A stretch of DNA of 48,012 nt from an uncultured Eubacterium sp. (GCA_905236805.1 CAJOPH010000026.1:1-48012); one strand, 5' to 3'; positions 26,863 through 35,869 are shown, numbered from the stretch's first letter. Numbers and translations: made by a program. Notes: a model not told the origin generated them from the sequence alone.

Positions 26863-28263
26863 ATGATTCATAATAATTTAGATGATACCATATGCGCTAT
26901 TGCCACCGCTTTATCTCCTTCTGGTCTTTCCGTGATCAGGGTGAGCGGAAAAGACTCAATAGGTGTTGTGGATAAAATGTTCAAAAGTGTAAAAGAAGGA
27001 TTTTGTTTAGAAAATGTGGATAGTCATTCTATTCATTATGGATATATAGTTGATAACTCCGGAAAGACCGTGGATGAGGTGTTGGTATTGGTGATGAGGG
27101 CTCCGAGGAGCTTTACCGCTGAGGATACCGTGGAGATAGACTGCCATGGAGGAATTTTCGTTACCGAATATATATTAAATCTATGTATAAATAATGGCGC
27201 CAGGCTTGCAGATCCTGGCGAGTTTACCAAAAGAGCCTTTGTAAATGGGAGGATTGACCTTTCTGCCGCCGAAGCTGTCTGTGATCTTATTAATGCAAAA
27301 AATGACTTTGCCCATGATAGTGCCATGGATCAGGTAAAGGGAAGATTGTACGATGAGATATCCCTTTTACGTGATGAAATTATCACCGATACTGCTTTCA
27401 TAGAGGCTGCTTTGGATGATCCTGAGCATTATTCGGTGGATGGTTTTTCTGAAATTCTTGGGAGAAATGTGGATAAGTGGGTGGATAAAGTATGTTCTTT
27501 TGTTAATAAATCAAGGAGCGGAATGTTATTAAAAGAGGGTATATCTACAGCGATTGTGGGTAAGCCCAATGTTGGAAAAAGCTCCATATTCAATCTTCTT
27601 TGCGGAAGACAGAGGGCCATAGTCACAGATATTCCCGGTACTACCAGGGATGTGTTGGATACACAGGTAAGGATGGGTCAGATAATATTAAATATTACGG
27701 ATACCGCCGGCATCAGGGATGCTGATGATGAAGTGGAAAAAATAGGAGTGGAAAAATCCAGGGAAATGATCCAAAAAGCGGATCTTGTGCTTTTTGTATG
27801 TGATGTTTCAGGGAAGATAGATGACGCTGACAGGGATATTTTTAATAAATTACATGGTGTGCCCGTAATAGTATTGGCAAATAAATGTGATACAGGATCG
27901 AACATATATTCGTTAAATGAGCTGTCAAATGAGTTTGGGGAGGGTGTTCCCATCATTTTATTTTCTGCCAGGACGGGCAGTGGCCTTGATGAACTGGAAA
28001 ACAAGATATTGAAAATGTTTTTTGAAGGGAATCTCAATTATAATGACGAGGTAACTGTTACCAATATCAGGCAGGTAAATGCGCTTAAAAAATGCCTTGA
28101 AAGCCTTGGAAAGGTAAAGGAATCCATCCTTATGAATATGGAGGAGGATTTTTTTACTATAGATCTGATGGATGCATATAATGCCTTGGGTGAGATTACA
28201 GGTGAAACTGCCGGTGACGATCTCATAGACAATATATTTGGAAAGTTTTGTATGGGAAAGTGA
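26863..28263 (+). CDS. mnmE: tRNA modification GTPase MnmE
   Basis: With MnmG it modifies the wobble uridine of tRNAs (mnm5/cmnm5). N-terminal formyl-THF-binding domain, then an inserted G domain: VGKPNVGKSS (G1), the GTTRD segment (G2), DTAG (G3) and NKCD (G4). The C-terminal catalytic motif is FCMGK (usually FCIGK). I use the ATG at 26863 (466 residues) because it gives the family N-terminus MIHNNLDDTICAIATALS; the upstream ATG at 26821 lies inside a terminator hairpin. No ribosome site is evident before the chosen start, and only about 20 nt separate it from the terminator, so its promoter is unclear. Confidence 0.93.
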   Translation: MIHNNLDDTICAIATALSPSGLSVIRVSGKDSIGVVDKMFKSVKEGFCLENVDSHSIHYGYIVDNSGKTVDEVLVLVMRAPRSFTAEDTVEIDCHGGIFVTEYILNLCINNGARLADPGEFTKRAFVNGRIDLSAAEAVCDLINAKNDFAHDSAMDQVKGRLYDEISLLRDEIITDTAFIEAALDDPEHYSVDGFSEILGRNVDKWVDKVCSFVNKSRSGMLLKEGISTAIVGKPNVGKSSIFNLLCGRQRAIVTDIPGTTRDVLDTQVRMGQIILNITDTAGIRDADDEVEKIGVEKSREMIQKADLVLFVCDVSGKIDDADRDIFNKLHGVPVIVLANKCDTGSNIYSLNELSNEFGEGVPIILFSARTGSGLDELENKILKMFFEGNLNYNDEVTVTNIRQVNALKKCLESLGKVKESILMNMEEDFFTIDLMDAYNALGEITGETAGDDLIDNIFGKFCMGK

Positions 28264-28288
28264 CTTACTTTTATGTGTGGGGTAGGGA

Positions 28289-28303
28289 GCTGTGAATAGT
28301 AAC
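28289..28303. repeat. Solo terminal repeat GCTGTGAATAGTAAC between mnmE and mnmG
   Basis: Identical over 15 bases to the right end of the element at 21084-21198, and likewise followed by a T-rich run. No inverted partner is nearby. Confidence 0.55.
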
Positions 28304-28328
28304 TTTTTACAGTTTCTTTATTGGTGAA

Positions 28329-30203
28329 GTGATGATCAGGGAAAAATATGATGTATGTGTGATAGGCGCGGGACATGCGGGGTGTGAAGCTGCCCTTGCC
28401 TGCGCCAGACTGGGACTTGAAACCATTATTTTTACAGTGAGTGTTAACAGTATTGCCTTCATGCCGTGCAATCCCCATGTGGGGGGAAGCTCCAAGGGGC
28501 ATCTGGTAAAGGAGCTGGATGCTTTAGGCGGTGAGATGGGGAAAAATATTGATGCTACCTTTATCCAGTCAAAGATGCTCAATAAATCCAAGGGTCCTGC
28601 CGTTCATTCATTAAGGGCTCAGGCAGATAAGGAAGAGTACTCCAAAAGGATGAGGATGACCCTGGAAAACACGGATCACCTGACCTTGAAACAGACCGAA
28701 ATCAGTGAAGTGCTGGTAGAGGATGAAATGGTAAAGGGAGTACGTTCTGTTTCGGGTGCGGAATTTTTATCTGAGTGTGTGATACTTTGTACCGGTACGT
28801 ATCTTAATGCCAGGTGTCTGTATGGTGAGGTGATAGAACATACAGGTCCCAATGGATTAAAGGCGGCAACGCATTTAACAAAGTCTTTGCATAGCTTAGG
28901 AATAAAGACCATACGCCTTAAGACGGGCACTCCCGCAAGGGTGGACAAAAGGTCTTTGGATTTTTCGAAGATGGTCAAAGATCCGGGTGATGAGAGGGTT
29001 ATTCCTTTTTCTTTTACTACTGATCCCGAGAGTGTGCAGATAGAGCAGGAGGATTGCTATCTGACTTATACCAATGAAATGACCCATGAAATAATAAGGG
29101 AGAATCTTGACAGATCCCCCCTTTTTTCGGGAGTGATAGAAGGCACGGGGCCCAGGTATTGTCCCTCGATAGAAGACAAGGTAGTGAAATTTCCCGATAA
29201 GGAAAGGCATCAGCTCTTCGTGGAGCCTGAGGGGAGGTCTACGAATGAGATGTATCTTTCGGGAATGTCTTCTTCTTTGCCGGAGGATGTGCAGTATGAT
29301 CTTTATCATACCATTCCGGGTCTGGAAAATGCGAAGATAGTTAGAAATGCTTACGCCATAGAATATGACTGCATTGACCCTGTTCAGGTCACCCATACAT
29401 TGGAATTTAAGAATATTAAAGGCCTTTTTAACGGTGGACAGAGTAATGGAAGCTCGGGATATGAAGAGGCGGCCGTACAGGGATTCATTGCCGGGGTAAA
29501 TGCCGCAATGAAAATCCTTGATAAGGAGCCGCTCATTTTGGAAAGATCTGAGAGCTATATAGGAGTCCTGATAGATGATCTGGTCACCAAAAAGATTACG
29601 GAGCCTTACAGGATGATGACTTCCAGGGCAGAGTACAGGCTATTATTAAGGCAGGACAATGCTGACCTGCGGCTTACCAAATATGGACATCGGGTTGGGA
29701 TTATTTCCGATGACAGGATGGAGTATGTAAGAAATAAAGAAAAAGATATTTTGAATGAGATAGACCGTGTAAAAAATGTAAGGCTGGGGGCTTCCAAAGA
29801 GGTTAATGGTTTTTTGGAATCTGTTTCGTCATCCCCCCTTAATACAGGGTGTTCTCTGGCAGATCTTATCAAAAGACCGGAACTTGATTACGAGAAAGTT
29901 TCTTTAATAGATGAAAAAAGACCCGTCCTTTCTGATGAAATAAAAGACCAGGTAAATATTGAAATCAAATATGAAGGATATATCAGAAGGCAGATGAGTC
30001 AGGTCGAATCTGCCGCAAAGATGGAAAAAAAGAAGATTCCGGAAGATTTTGATTACGAAAGTGTACATGGCTTAAGGCTGGAGGCAAAAAGCAAGCTTTC
30101 TCAGATAAGACCTGTTTCCATAGGTCAGGCAGGAAGGATTGCGGGGGTATCACCGGCTGACATATCGGTGCTGCTGGTGGCGCTAAAGAAGCATGCGAAA
30201 TGA
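28329..30203 (+). CDS. mnmG: tRNA uridine 5-carboxymethylaminomethyl modification enzyme MnmG
   Basis: FAD-dependent partner of MnmE, 624 residues. FAD-binding motif [12 protein letters not shown] near residue 14, [12 protein letters not shown] near 47, the family motifs [10 protein letters not shown] and [13 protein letters not shown], and the C-terminal helical domain (YEGYIRRQ) that contacts MnmE. The ATG at 28329 has only a weak ribosome site (GGTGAAGTG). It precedes rsmG, the normal order. Confidence 0.96.
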   Translation: MMIREKYDVCVIGAGHAGCEAALACARLGLETIIFTVSVNSIAFMPCNPHVGGSSKGHLVKELDALGGEMGKNIDATFIQSKMLNKSKGPAVHSLRAQADKEEYSKRMRMTLENTDHLTLKQTEISEVLVEDEMVKGVRSVSGAEFLSECVILCTGTYLNARCLYGEVIEHTGPNGLKAATHLTKSLHSLGIKTIRLKTGTPARVDKRSLDFSKMVKDPGDERVIPFSFTTDPESVQIEQEDCYLTYTNEMTHEIIRENLDRSPLFSGVIEGTGPRYCPSIEDKVVKFPDKERHQLFVEPEGRSTNEMYLSGMSSSLPEDVQYDLYHTIPGLENAKIVRNAYAIEYDCIDPVQVTHTLEFKNIKGLFNGGQSNGSSGYEEAAVQGFIAGVNAAMKILDKEPLILERSESYIGVLIDDLVTKKITEPYRMMTSRAEYRLLLRQDNADLRLTKYGHRVGIISDDRMEYVRNKEKDILNEIDRVKNVRLGASKEVNGFLESVSSSPLNTGCSLADLIKRPELDYEKVSLIDEKRPVLSDEIKDQVNIEIKYEGYIRRQMSQVESAAKMEKKKIPEDFDYESVHGLRLEAKSKLSQIRPVSIGQAGRIAGVSPADISVLLVALKKHAK

Positions 30204-30222
30204 TGATATCGGGGTTATTTTT

Positions 30223-30942
30223 ATGAACCGCTATAAAGATTTTTTCAAGGAAAGTATATCAGAATATGGTCTATTGCTTTCTGATGAAAAGTGGGAGTGT
30301 CTTTGTAATTTTTATAAGATGCTGCTTGAAAAAAATAAGGTAATGAACCTTACTGCCATTACAGATCCCTTTGATGTGGTGGTAAAGCATTTTTTAGATT
30401 CTCTTTCCTTATGCAGTGTATTTGATTTTACTGAATGTTCGTCTGTAGTGGATGTGGGTACAGGTGCCGGGTTTCCGGGCATCGTACTGAAAATATTTTT
30501 TCCTGAGATTAATTTCGTTTTAGTGGATTCTTTGGGAAAAAGGGTTAGTTTCCTTGAAGATGTGATTTCTGAAATCAGCCTGAAAAATATTTGCGCCATT
30601 CATGGGCGTGCTGAGGATCTGGGACATGACTTGAAATACAGGGAGCAATTTGATCTGTGTGTTTCAAGAGCGGTGGCAAATATCGCCACCCTTTGTGAAT
30701 ATTGTATTCCTTTTGTAAAAGTGGGGGGAAGCTTCATTGCTTACAAATCAGGTAATACTGATGATGATCCTGAAAAATTTGAAAAGGCTGTTAATGAGTT
30801 GGGTGGAGAAAAATATTTTTCAAAAAAATTTGTTTTAAACGGGGAATTTGACAGGAGTTTTATATGTATTTCAAAGTCTATTTCTACTCCTGAAAAATAC
30901 CCACGAAGACCCGGTATACCTGGAAAGAGGCCAATTATTTAA
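30223..30942 (+). CDS. rsmG: 16S rRNA (guanine-527-N7)-methyltransferase RsmG
   Basis: SAM-dependent methyltransferase modifying 16S rRNA G527; its loss gives low-level streptomycin resistance in other bacteria. 239 residues from the ATG at 30223, which gives the family-like start MNRYKDFFKESISEYG. SAM motif VDVGTGAGFPG near residue 76, NLTAITDP near 45, and SRAVANIATL near 148. An earlier in-frame ATG at 30193 overlaps the end of mnmG and adds ten residues not typical of the family. Confidence 0.94.
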   Translation: MNRYKDFFKESISEYGLLLSDEKWECLCNFYKMLLEKNKVMNLTAITDPFDVVVKHFLDSLSLCSVFDFTECSSVVDVGTGAGFPGIVLKIFFPEINFVLVDSLGKRVSFLEDVISEISLKNICAIHGRAEDLGHDLKYREQFDLCVSRAVANIATLCEYCIPFVKVGGSFIAYKSGNTDDDPEKFEKAVNELGGEKYFSKKFVLNGEFDRSFICISKSISTPEKYPRRPGIPGKRPII

Positions 30943-31084
30943 CTTGAATTTTTCACTTACATTTCTGCTTATACATATAAGTTTATGTTTAGTGATTGTT
31001 TCACACGAATACATGCTCGAATATTTGTTCTTAGATACTATAATTAGTATTTTTCATTTTATTATGAAACTAAATGATGTGGTA

Positions 31085-31100
31085 TGTTTCACGTGAAACA
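31085..31100. promoter_or_regulatory. parS centromere site (perfect)
   Basis: TGTTTCACGTGAAACA, identical to the B. subtilis ParB (Spo0J) consensus palindrome. It should nucleate ParB loading and SMC recruitment near the origin. Confidence 0.95.
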
Positions 31101-31125
31101 AAATACTAAAAAACAAAGATAAAAA

Positions 31126-31141
31126 TGTTTCACGTGAAATA
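31126..31141. promoter_or_regulatory. parS centromere site (15 of 16 matches)
   Basis: TGTTTCACGTGAAATA, one base from the parS consensus, 41 bp after the first site start to start. Confidence 0.9.
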
Positions 31142-31162
31142 TATGGGTAGGTTACCTATAAC

Positions 31163-31197
31163 TATAGTAAACGTATTTATTAAATGCGTTTACTATA
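31163..31197. repeat. Palindromic stem (TATAGTAAACG family) after parS
   Basis: TATAGTAAACG (31163-31173) and CGTTTACTATA (31187-31197) are perfect inverted copies around a 13-nt AT-rich loop, the same arrangement as at 24216-24250. Confidence 0.55.
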
Positions 31198-31199
31198 AA

Positions 31200-31298
31200 A
31201 TGATGTATGAAGCTCGTACAGGATCACCAAAAGACATAATAAAGTTGGAACTATTCGAAAATTGGGAAAAGATAGCAAAAGAATTGGAAAAACAATGA
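31200..31298 (+). CDS. Small ORF coupled to the MalY-like gene (32 residues)
   Basis: MMYEARTGSPKDI followed by a Glu/Lys-rich amphipathic helix ending AKELEKQ; its stop overlaps the next start as ATGA (31295-31298), a classic coupling arrangement. No ribosome site is visible and the palindrome at 31163-31197 abuts the start. It could be a leader peptide or the remaining tail of a gene lost by rearrangement. I do not recognise the family. Confidence 0.4.
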   Translation: MMYEARTGSPKDIIKLELFENWEKIAKELEKQ

Positions 31299-32455
31299 AT
31301 AAATACGATTTTGACAAGGCAGTAGATAGAAAAAACACGTATTCATTAAAGTGGAATGTACCTGAAAATGAGCTTCCAATGTGGGTGGCTGACATGGACT
31401 TTGCCTGTGCACCTGAAATATTGGAAGCCTTAAGAGAAAGAATGGACATGGGTGTATTCGGTTATACGATAATACCGGATGCCTGGTATGAAGCTTATCA
31501 TGGCTGGTGGAAAAAAAGACATGGTCTGGATGTTCCAAAAAATAGCTATGTGTTTTGTACGGGAGTGCTTCCGGTCATATCCACAGCCATAAGGAGCTTC
31601 TCAAATCCGGGAGAGAAGATACTCCTTATGAGTCCTGTATATAATGCGTTTTATCATATAATAGAAAACAATGGGAGAGTGGTATCTGAAGCAGACTTGA
31701 TTTGTGAGAATGGAGAATACAAAATAGATTTCAAAGATTTGGAAGAAAAATTAAAAAATGCCAACACACCCATGATGATACTTTGCAATCCACACAATCC
31801 CATAGGAAGAATCTGGACAAAGGAGGAGCTGGGAAAAATAGGGGAACTTTGTGAAAAACATTCGGTTCTTGTCATTTCAGATGAAATTCATTGTGATATA
31901 ACATATCCAGGTAAAAAATATATACCCTTTGCATCGGTATCCGAAACAAATAAAAAAATTGGGATTACCTGCATGGCACCGTCAAAAGCCTTCAATCTGG
32001 CGGGAATATGCACGGCGGCGGTGATGGATGCGGATAAAAAAAGAAGAAAAAGGTTATCTACAGCACTTATGAATGACGGAGCGGCCGGAGCCAATGTTTT
32101 CGGAGTGGATGCGGCAATAGCGGCATTTACAAAAGGGGAAGAATGGATAGAAGAATTAAATGAATATCTTTTCCAAAACAAGACTTATGTTCAAAATTAT
32201 ATCAAAAAAAACATCCCCGATATATCAATGAGTGAAGCGGATGCCACATACCTGCTGTGGCTGGATGTAAGAAAGATATCAAACGATTCAAAAAAAATCT
32301 GCTCATACATAAGAAACAGGACGGGTCTGTATCTGATACCGGGAATAGAATATGGCAAAGCGGGAGAAGGGTTTTTAAGAATGAATATTGCATGCCCAAA
32401 AAGCAGGGTGGAAGACGGGATGGAAAGATTGAAAGAAAGTATAAGGCATTTATAG
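31295..32455 (+). CDS. MalY/PatB-family PLP aminotransferase (probable C-S lyase)
   Basis: Class I/II PLP enzyme, 386 residues, of the MalY/PatB group, whose members cleave cystathionine or cysteine conjugates. Group features: MWVADMDFACAPEIL near residues 30-45, the NPHNPIGRIWTKEEL segment (N for PLP), SDEIHCDITYPG, and the PLP lysine in APSKAFNLAG. I chose the ATG at 31295, which gives the usual start MNKYDFDKAVDRKNTYSLKW; the ribosome site is weak and translation may depend on the small ORF before it. By eye the gene is clearly richer in A (long A runs, AAA/ATA codons) than its neighbours, so recent acquisition is possible. It ends on the T-tract shared with the convergent SRP RNA. Confidence 0.88.
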   Translation: MNKYDFDKAVDRKNTYSLKWNVPENELPMWVADMDFACAPEILEALRERMDMGVFGYTIIPDAWYEAYHGWWKKRHGLDVPKNSYVFCTGVLPVISTAIRSFSNPGEKILLMSPVYNAFYHIIENNGRVVSEADLICENGEYKIDFKDLEEKLKNANTPMMILCNPHNPIGRIWTKEELGKIGELCEKHSVLVISDEIHCDITYPGKKYIPFASVSETNKKIGITCMAPSKAFNLAGICTAAVMDADKKRRKRLSTALMNDGAAGANVFGVDAAIAAFTKGEEWIEELNEYLFQNKTYVQNYIKKNIPDISMSEADATYLLWLDVRKISNDSKKICSYIRNRTGLYLIPGIEYGKAGEGFLRMNIACPKSRVEDGMERLKESIRHL

Positions 32456-32462
32456 AAAAAAA

Positions 32463-32726
32463 CCGTGCATCCTGCTTCGAACCCCAGGCAAGGTGCGCTT
32501 CTTTGGTAGTTTGCTCGGATCAGGCACCCTCGCGGCACACGGAAGGTCCTGCTTAGTGCTGCTTCATTCCTGACCTGACACGGTTCACAGGTTCCCGTCG
32601 CACGAGACCCAATCTGTCAACACCACTTGCCAAAGGCTGCCACCCCACCGAAAGCCCTGGGCAGGATATCACCCCCGCTGTAGCGGATTGCGGGTACAGG
32701 ACACCGCTAACGCCCCGGCTGCACGG
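32463..32726 (-). ncRNA. ffs: Signal recognition particle RNA (long, Bacillus-type)
   Basis: RNA scaffold of SRP, about 264 nt. On the minus strand the Alu domain shows TTAGCGGTGTCCTGTACCC and GCAATCCGCTACAGC, close to B. subtilis scRNA. The central strand has GTGGTGTTGACAGATTGGGT, and the S-domain has GTCAGGTCAGGAATGAAGCA followed by GCACTAAG. The 5' end CCGTGCA (32720-32726) pairs with the 3' end TGCACGG (32463-32469), and seven T residues follow (32456-32462) as the terminator. Its promoter is at 32734-32762. It is transcribed towards the origin, against the fork. Confidence 0.96.
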
Positions 32727-32733
32727 AAATAAT

Positions 32734-32762
32734 ATAATACAACATTTTTTAAGGTTTGTCAA
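32734..32762 (-). promoter_or_regulatory. Promoter of the SRP RNA gene
   Basis: On the minus strand, TTGACA (32757-32762), 17-nt spacer and TATTAT (32734-32739), placing the start at the observed 5' end of the RNA near 32726. Confidence 0.85.
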
Positions 32763-32772
32763 GAATTTATCC

Positions 32773-32801
32773 TTGTAAGCTGTTCTTTTTTATGGTATGA
32801 T
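32773..32801 (+). promoter_or_regulatory. Promoter of the hydrolase-peroxidase fusion gene
   Basis: TTGTAA (32773-32778), 17-nt spacer and TATGAT (32796-32801), divergent from the SRP RNA promoter; the two -35 boxes are about 10 bp apart. Confidence 0.65.
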
Positions 32802-32828
32802 GTAAAGCAAACGCAAGGAGGTTTTACC

Positions 32829-33947
32829 ATGGCAAAAAAGATTGCAGTTATTTTTCCGGGAGTGGGATATACCACAGACAAGCCCCTGCTCTACTATGGA
32901 AAAAAGATCGCAAAGCAGAATGGTTATGAGATAAAGGAGATCAGCTTTCACGATCTTCCTGATGACGCAAAAAGCTCAAGAGAGAAGATGATGGAATGCT
33001 TTAAGATGGTGATATCGCAGTCCGATGAACAGCTAAAGGACGTGGACTTTGGTAGGTATGAAAGCATCATGTTCATATCAAAGAGCATAGGCACAGTGGG
33101 TGCCAGCGTCTTTGCGGCTAAAAACGACATACCCGCAAAACAGGTATATTTCACACCCCTGGAGCAGACGTTTTCCCTCATACAGGAGGGCAATGGTCTC
33201 GTGTTCCACGGAAGCCGGGATCCATGGGTCGATGTGGAAAAAATAAGGGAATTGTGCAGGAAAAAAAAGCTGCTTCGCCGTGAGATAAAGGATGCGGACC
33301 ACTCGCTGGAAACCGGCAGCATTCAGACAGACGTTACCAATATGGCAAATATCATCCAAGAGACAGAAGACTATCTGGTGGGAGGTCCCATCTATCAGTA
33401 TTCCATACCGACACGAAAATCCGGTATGGCACAGATGTCCGACTATCGGGGAAAGATTCTCCTCATTGTAAATACCGCAACGGGCTGCGGATTCACGCCG
33501 CAGTATGAGGGGCTTGAGGATATTTATGAAAAGTATCGGTCAAAGGGATTTGAGGTTCTGGATTTTCCATGCAACCAGTTTATGAACCAGGCTCCGGGAA
33601 GCGACACGGAGATACATAATTTCTGCACTTCCAGGTACAATATCTCTTTTCCTCAGTTTTCAAAGATAGAGGTAAATGGAAGCAACGAGCTGGAGCTATA
33701 CACATTCTTAAAGAAAAGACAGGGTTTCAAGGGTTTTTTGCGTAACACGAAGGAAAGCATATACATGGAAAAAGTGATAGCGGAAGCAGATCCCGATTAT
33801 CAAAACAACAGTGACATCAAGTGGAATTTCACAAAATTTCTGGTAAACCGCACGGGCCAGGTGGTAGACCGTTTCGAACCCGATGTGGGAACCGAGATAA
33901 TAGATCAGGCGGTGGCAAGGTTGATCAATGAGGAAGAGGGGATGTAA
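32829..33947 (+). CDS. Alpha/beta-hydrolase::glutathione-peroxidase fusion protein
   Basis: 372 residues in two parts. Residues 1-187 look like a small alpha/beta-hydrolase: a FPGVGYTTDKPLLYY opening, a nucleophile-elbow-like ISKSIGT (Ser86), an acid in GSRDPW (Asp131) and a His in DADHSLE (His158). Residues about 190-372 are a glutathione-peroxidase/BtuE fold: NTATGCGFTPQYEGLE with the peroxidatic Cys220, FPCNQF (Cys248, Gln250), FCTSRYNISFPQF with a resolving-type Cys266, and WNFTKFLV (Trp332, Asn333). The extra cysteines suggest a thioredoxin-reduced peroxidase rather than a glutathione-using one. AAGGAGG precedes the ATG. The frame is continuous across the join, with no internal ribosome site at the Met near residue 200. 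Confidence 0.85.
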   Translation: MAKKIAVIFPGVGYTTDKPLLYYGKKIAKQNGYEIKEISFHDLPDDAKSSREKMMECFKMVISQSDEQLKDVDFGRYESIMFISKSIGTVGASVFAAKNDIPAKQVYFTPLEQTFSLIQEGNGLVFHGSRDPWVDVEKIRELCRKKKLLRREIKDADHSLETGSIQTDVTNMANIIQETEDYLVGGPIYQYSIPTRKSGMAQMSDYRGKILLIVNTATGCGFTPQYEGLEDIYEKYRSKGFEVLDFPCNQFMNQAPGSDTEIHNFCTSRYNISFPQFSKIEVNGSNELELYTFLKKRQGFKGFLRNTKESIYMEKVIAEADPDYQNNSDIKWNFTKFLVNRTGQVVDRFEPDVGTEIIDQAVARLINEEEGM

Positions 33948-33988
33948 AAGAAAACGCCATGGAAGCTTTTATGAAAGGAACTTGATAT

Positions 33989-35869
33989 ATGGATACGAGA
34001 TTATATGTATGTACACATAAGGAATTTACTCCTCCCTCATCTTCCCTCTATATCCCGCTACATGTAGGGAGGGCGATTTCTGATGAACTGGGATACTTAG
34101 GTGATGATACGGGGGATAATATTTCCGGGAAAAACAGATCCTTTTGCGAGCTCACCGGTATTTACTGGATATGGAAAAATGTACAATGTGACATAGTCGG
34201 CATCTGTCATTACAGGAGGTATTTTGTTGAAAGTGAGGACTTTCTGACGAAAGAATCCATTGAGTCAGTGATAAGAAGTGGCAGGGCAGATATCATTGTG
34301 CCCTCAAGCGCATGGACGCCTTATAAGTCCAATCAAACGCATTACCAAAAGATTCACCATATTGCAGATTATAATATTTTAAGGGACGTAATCTCTGAAA
34401 AATATCCGGAATATATACCTGCGTTTGACTTTTTTTCCAAGACAAACCTGGCCTCTTCGGCAAACATGGTGATTACCAAAAAAGAAATATTCGATGAATA
34501 CTGCAGGTGGCTCTTCGATATTCTTTTCGAGGTGGAAAAAAGGACGGATATTTCGGATTACGATTCTTTCCAGTACAGGCTTTACGGATACTTATCAGAA
34601 CGTATGTTCCGCATGTGGTTGATGATGCATGAATACAAGGTCAGGGAATTTCATGTCAGGGAATTTGATGCTTCCGTTTCATTCCAAGGAAGGCTGGTCT
34701 TTATGACGGGGGTTTTGGATACACTGGATATTTTCACCTATGATTTAATAAGGGCATTTTCTGCCCTGGGGTATGAATGCTTTGAGTTTAATACATCAAA
34801 TATGGCAGAATCCCTTGGAAAACTTTCCGTGTTTTTACAAAAACCCACAAAAGCTGTCATAACGTTTAATAACCTGGGATTTAACATGGAGCTGTCTGAG
34901 GGAGAAAACATTTGGGAGACTCTGGGCATCCCCTGTATCAATATTTTGATGGATCACCCTTTTCATCACAAAAAGGCACTGGACGAGGCTCCGCAAAATG
35001 CGGTGATTCTTTGTCCTGACAAAAACCACATGAAATATGTGCAACGGTATTATCCCACAATACCTGTTACAGGTTTCCTTCCGCATGGGGGAAATGCTTT
35101 TACACCTTCCCCTCTTCCTTTAAAGGAACGCTCCATTGACCTCATATATGCCGGTGGAATTTCCACTCCTTTCATAAAAAAGGCCATGCCGGATTTCTCT
35201 CAGTTTCCTTTCAACGCAAAGTCCATTGGGGACGAGGCTTTTTGCATGATGCAAAAGAATCCTTCCATGACTACGGAATCTTCCTTGGAAAAATGCCTTC
35301 TTGCTCATAAAATCGTTTTGTCAGATGCCGAACTGTGCGATTTTATTGAAAAAATGAAATATGTTGATATGAAAATAGTGTCATATTTCAGGGAAAAAAC
35401 AGTCCGTACACTCGTAGAGGCAGGAATAAACGTCACCTTGTATGGAACCGGTTGGGATGATTTTCCATGGATGGACGCACCGAATCTAAACTTCTGTGGA
35501 AGGGCTCGTGCCGATGAAATAGTTCACTTGATGGGAGATACAAAAATAGTATTGTCTACCATGACATGGTTTAAGGATGGAACACATGATAGGGTATATA
35601 ATGGAATGCTCCAGGGAGCCCTTGTTATTTCTGATACCTCCGTATACATGAAGGAAAATTATCCATACTATCCTAAAAACACCATGGAAGAAAGCCTTCT
35701 TGCGATGTTTGAGCTGGATCAAATAGAAGCTCTTCCATCAATGGTTTGTAATTTTTTAAATAATCTTGATATGTCACAGATCATGGCGGATAACGGAAGA
35801 CGTCATGCACTTGTAAACGAAACATGGGATCACCGCGCAAAAGAGCTCCATCAGGATTTGTTGAAATGA
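33989..35869 (+). CDS. DUF4422::CgeB-type glycosyltransferase fusion
   Basis: 626 residues. Residues 1 to about 235 are a DUF4422 domain (LYVCTHKEF, GDDTGDNIS, LTGIYWIWKN, VGICHYRRYF), a family found in polysaccharide and glycan loci and thought to act as a glycosyltransferase. From about 240 onwards it resembles DUF3880/CgeB-like GT-B enzymes: INILMDHPFHHKK in the N-half and GTGWDDFPW, HDRVYNGMLQGALVISDTS in the C-half, the latter being the nucleotide-sugar side. No signal peptide or membrane segment is seen, so it is probably cytoplasmic. Acceptor unknown; flagellin, another surface protein or a polysaccharide are possible. The two domain types also occur as separate genes at 41905-43008 and 43522-44712. 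Confidence 0.82.
   Translation: MDTRLYVCTHKEFTPPSSSLYIPLHVGRAISDELGYLGDDTGDNISGKNRSFCELTGIYWIWKNVQCDIVGICHYRRYFVESEDFLTKESIESVIRSGRADIIVPSSAWTPYKSNQTHYQKIHHIADYNILRDVISEKYPEYIPAFDFFSKTNLASSANMVITKKEIFDEYCRWLFDILFEVEKRTDISDYDSFQYRLYGYLSERMFRMWLMMHEYKVREFHVREFDASVSFQGRLVFMTGVLDTLDIFTYDLIRAFSALGYECFEFNTSNMAESLGKLSVFLQKPTKAVITFNNLGFNMELSEGENIWETLGIPCINILMDHPFHHKKALDEAPQNAVILCPDKNHMKYVQRYYPTIPVTGFLPHGGNAFTPSPLPLKERSIDLIYAGGISTPFIKKAMPDFSQFPFNAKSIGDEAFCMMQKNPSMTTESSLEKCLLAHKIVLSDAELCDFIEKMKYVDMKIVSYFREKTVRTLVEAGINVTLYGTGWDDFPWMDAPNLNFCGRARADEIVHLMGDTKIVLSTMTWFKDGTHDRVYNGMLQGALVISDTSVYMKENYPYYPKNTMEESLLAMFELDQIEALPSMVCNFLNNLDMSQIMADNGRRHALVNETWDHRAKELHQDLLK

Larger units (their letters stand above)
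30943..31199. promoter_or_regulatory. AT-rich parS-bearing gap downstream of rsmG
   Basis: This non-coding stretch contains two parS sites (31085-31100 and 31126-31141), a degenerate third one (TGTTTCACACGAA at 30997-31009) and a TATAGTAAACG palindrome (31163-31197). I see no convincing gene. A short plus-strand frame crossing it lacks a ribosome site and contains the first parS. Confidence 0.6.

Noticed and set aside
30848-31096. 82-residue plus-strand frame after rsmG
   Set aside because: Starts within rsmG, has no ribosome site and ends inside the parS palindrome; low-complexity hydrophobic product.
32257-32762. Short open frames on both strands across 32.46-32.73 kb
   Set aside because: The sequence is the SRP RNA, recognised by its Alu and S-domain cores, paired ends and promoter.
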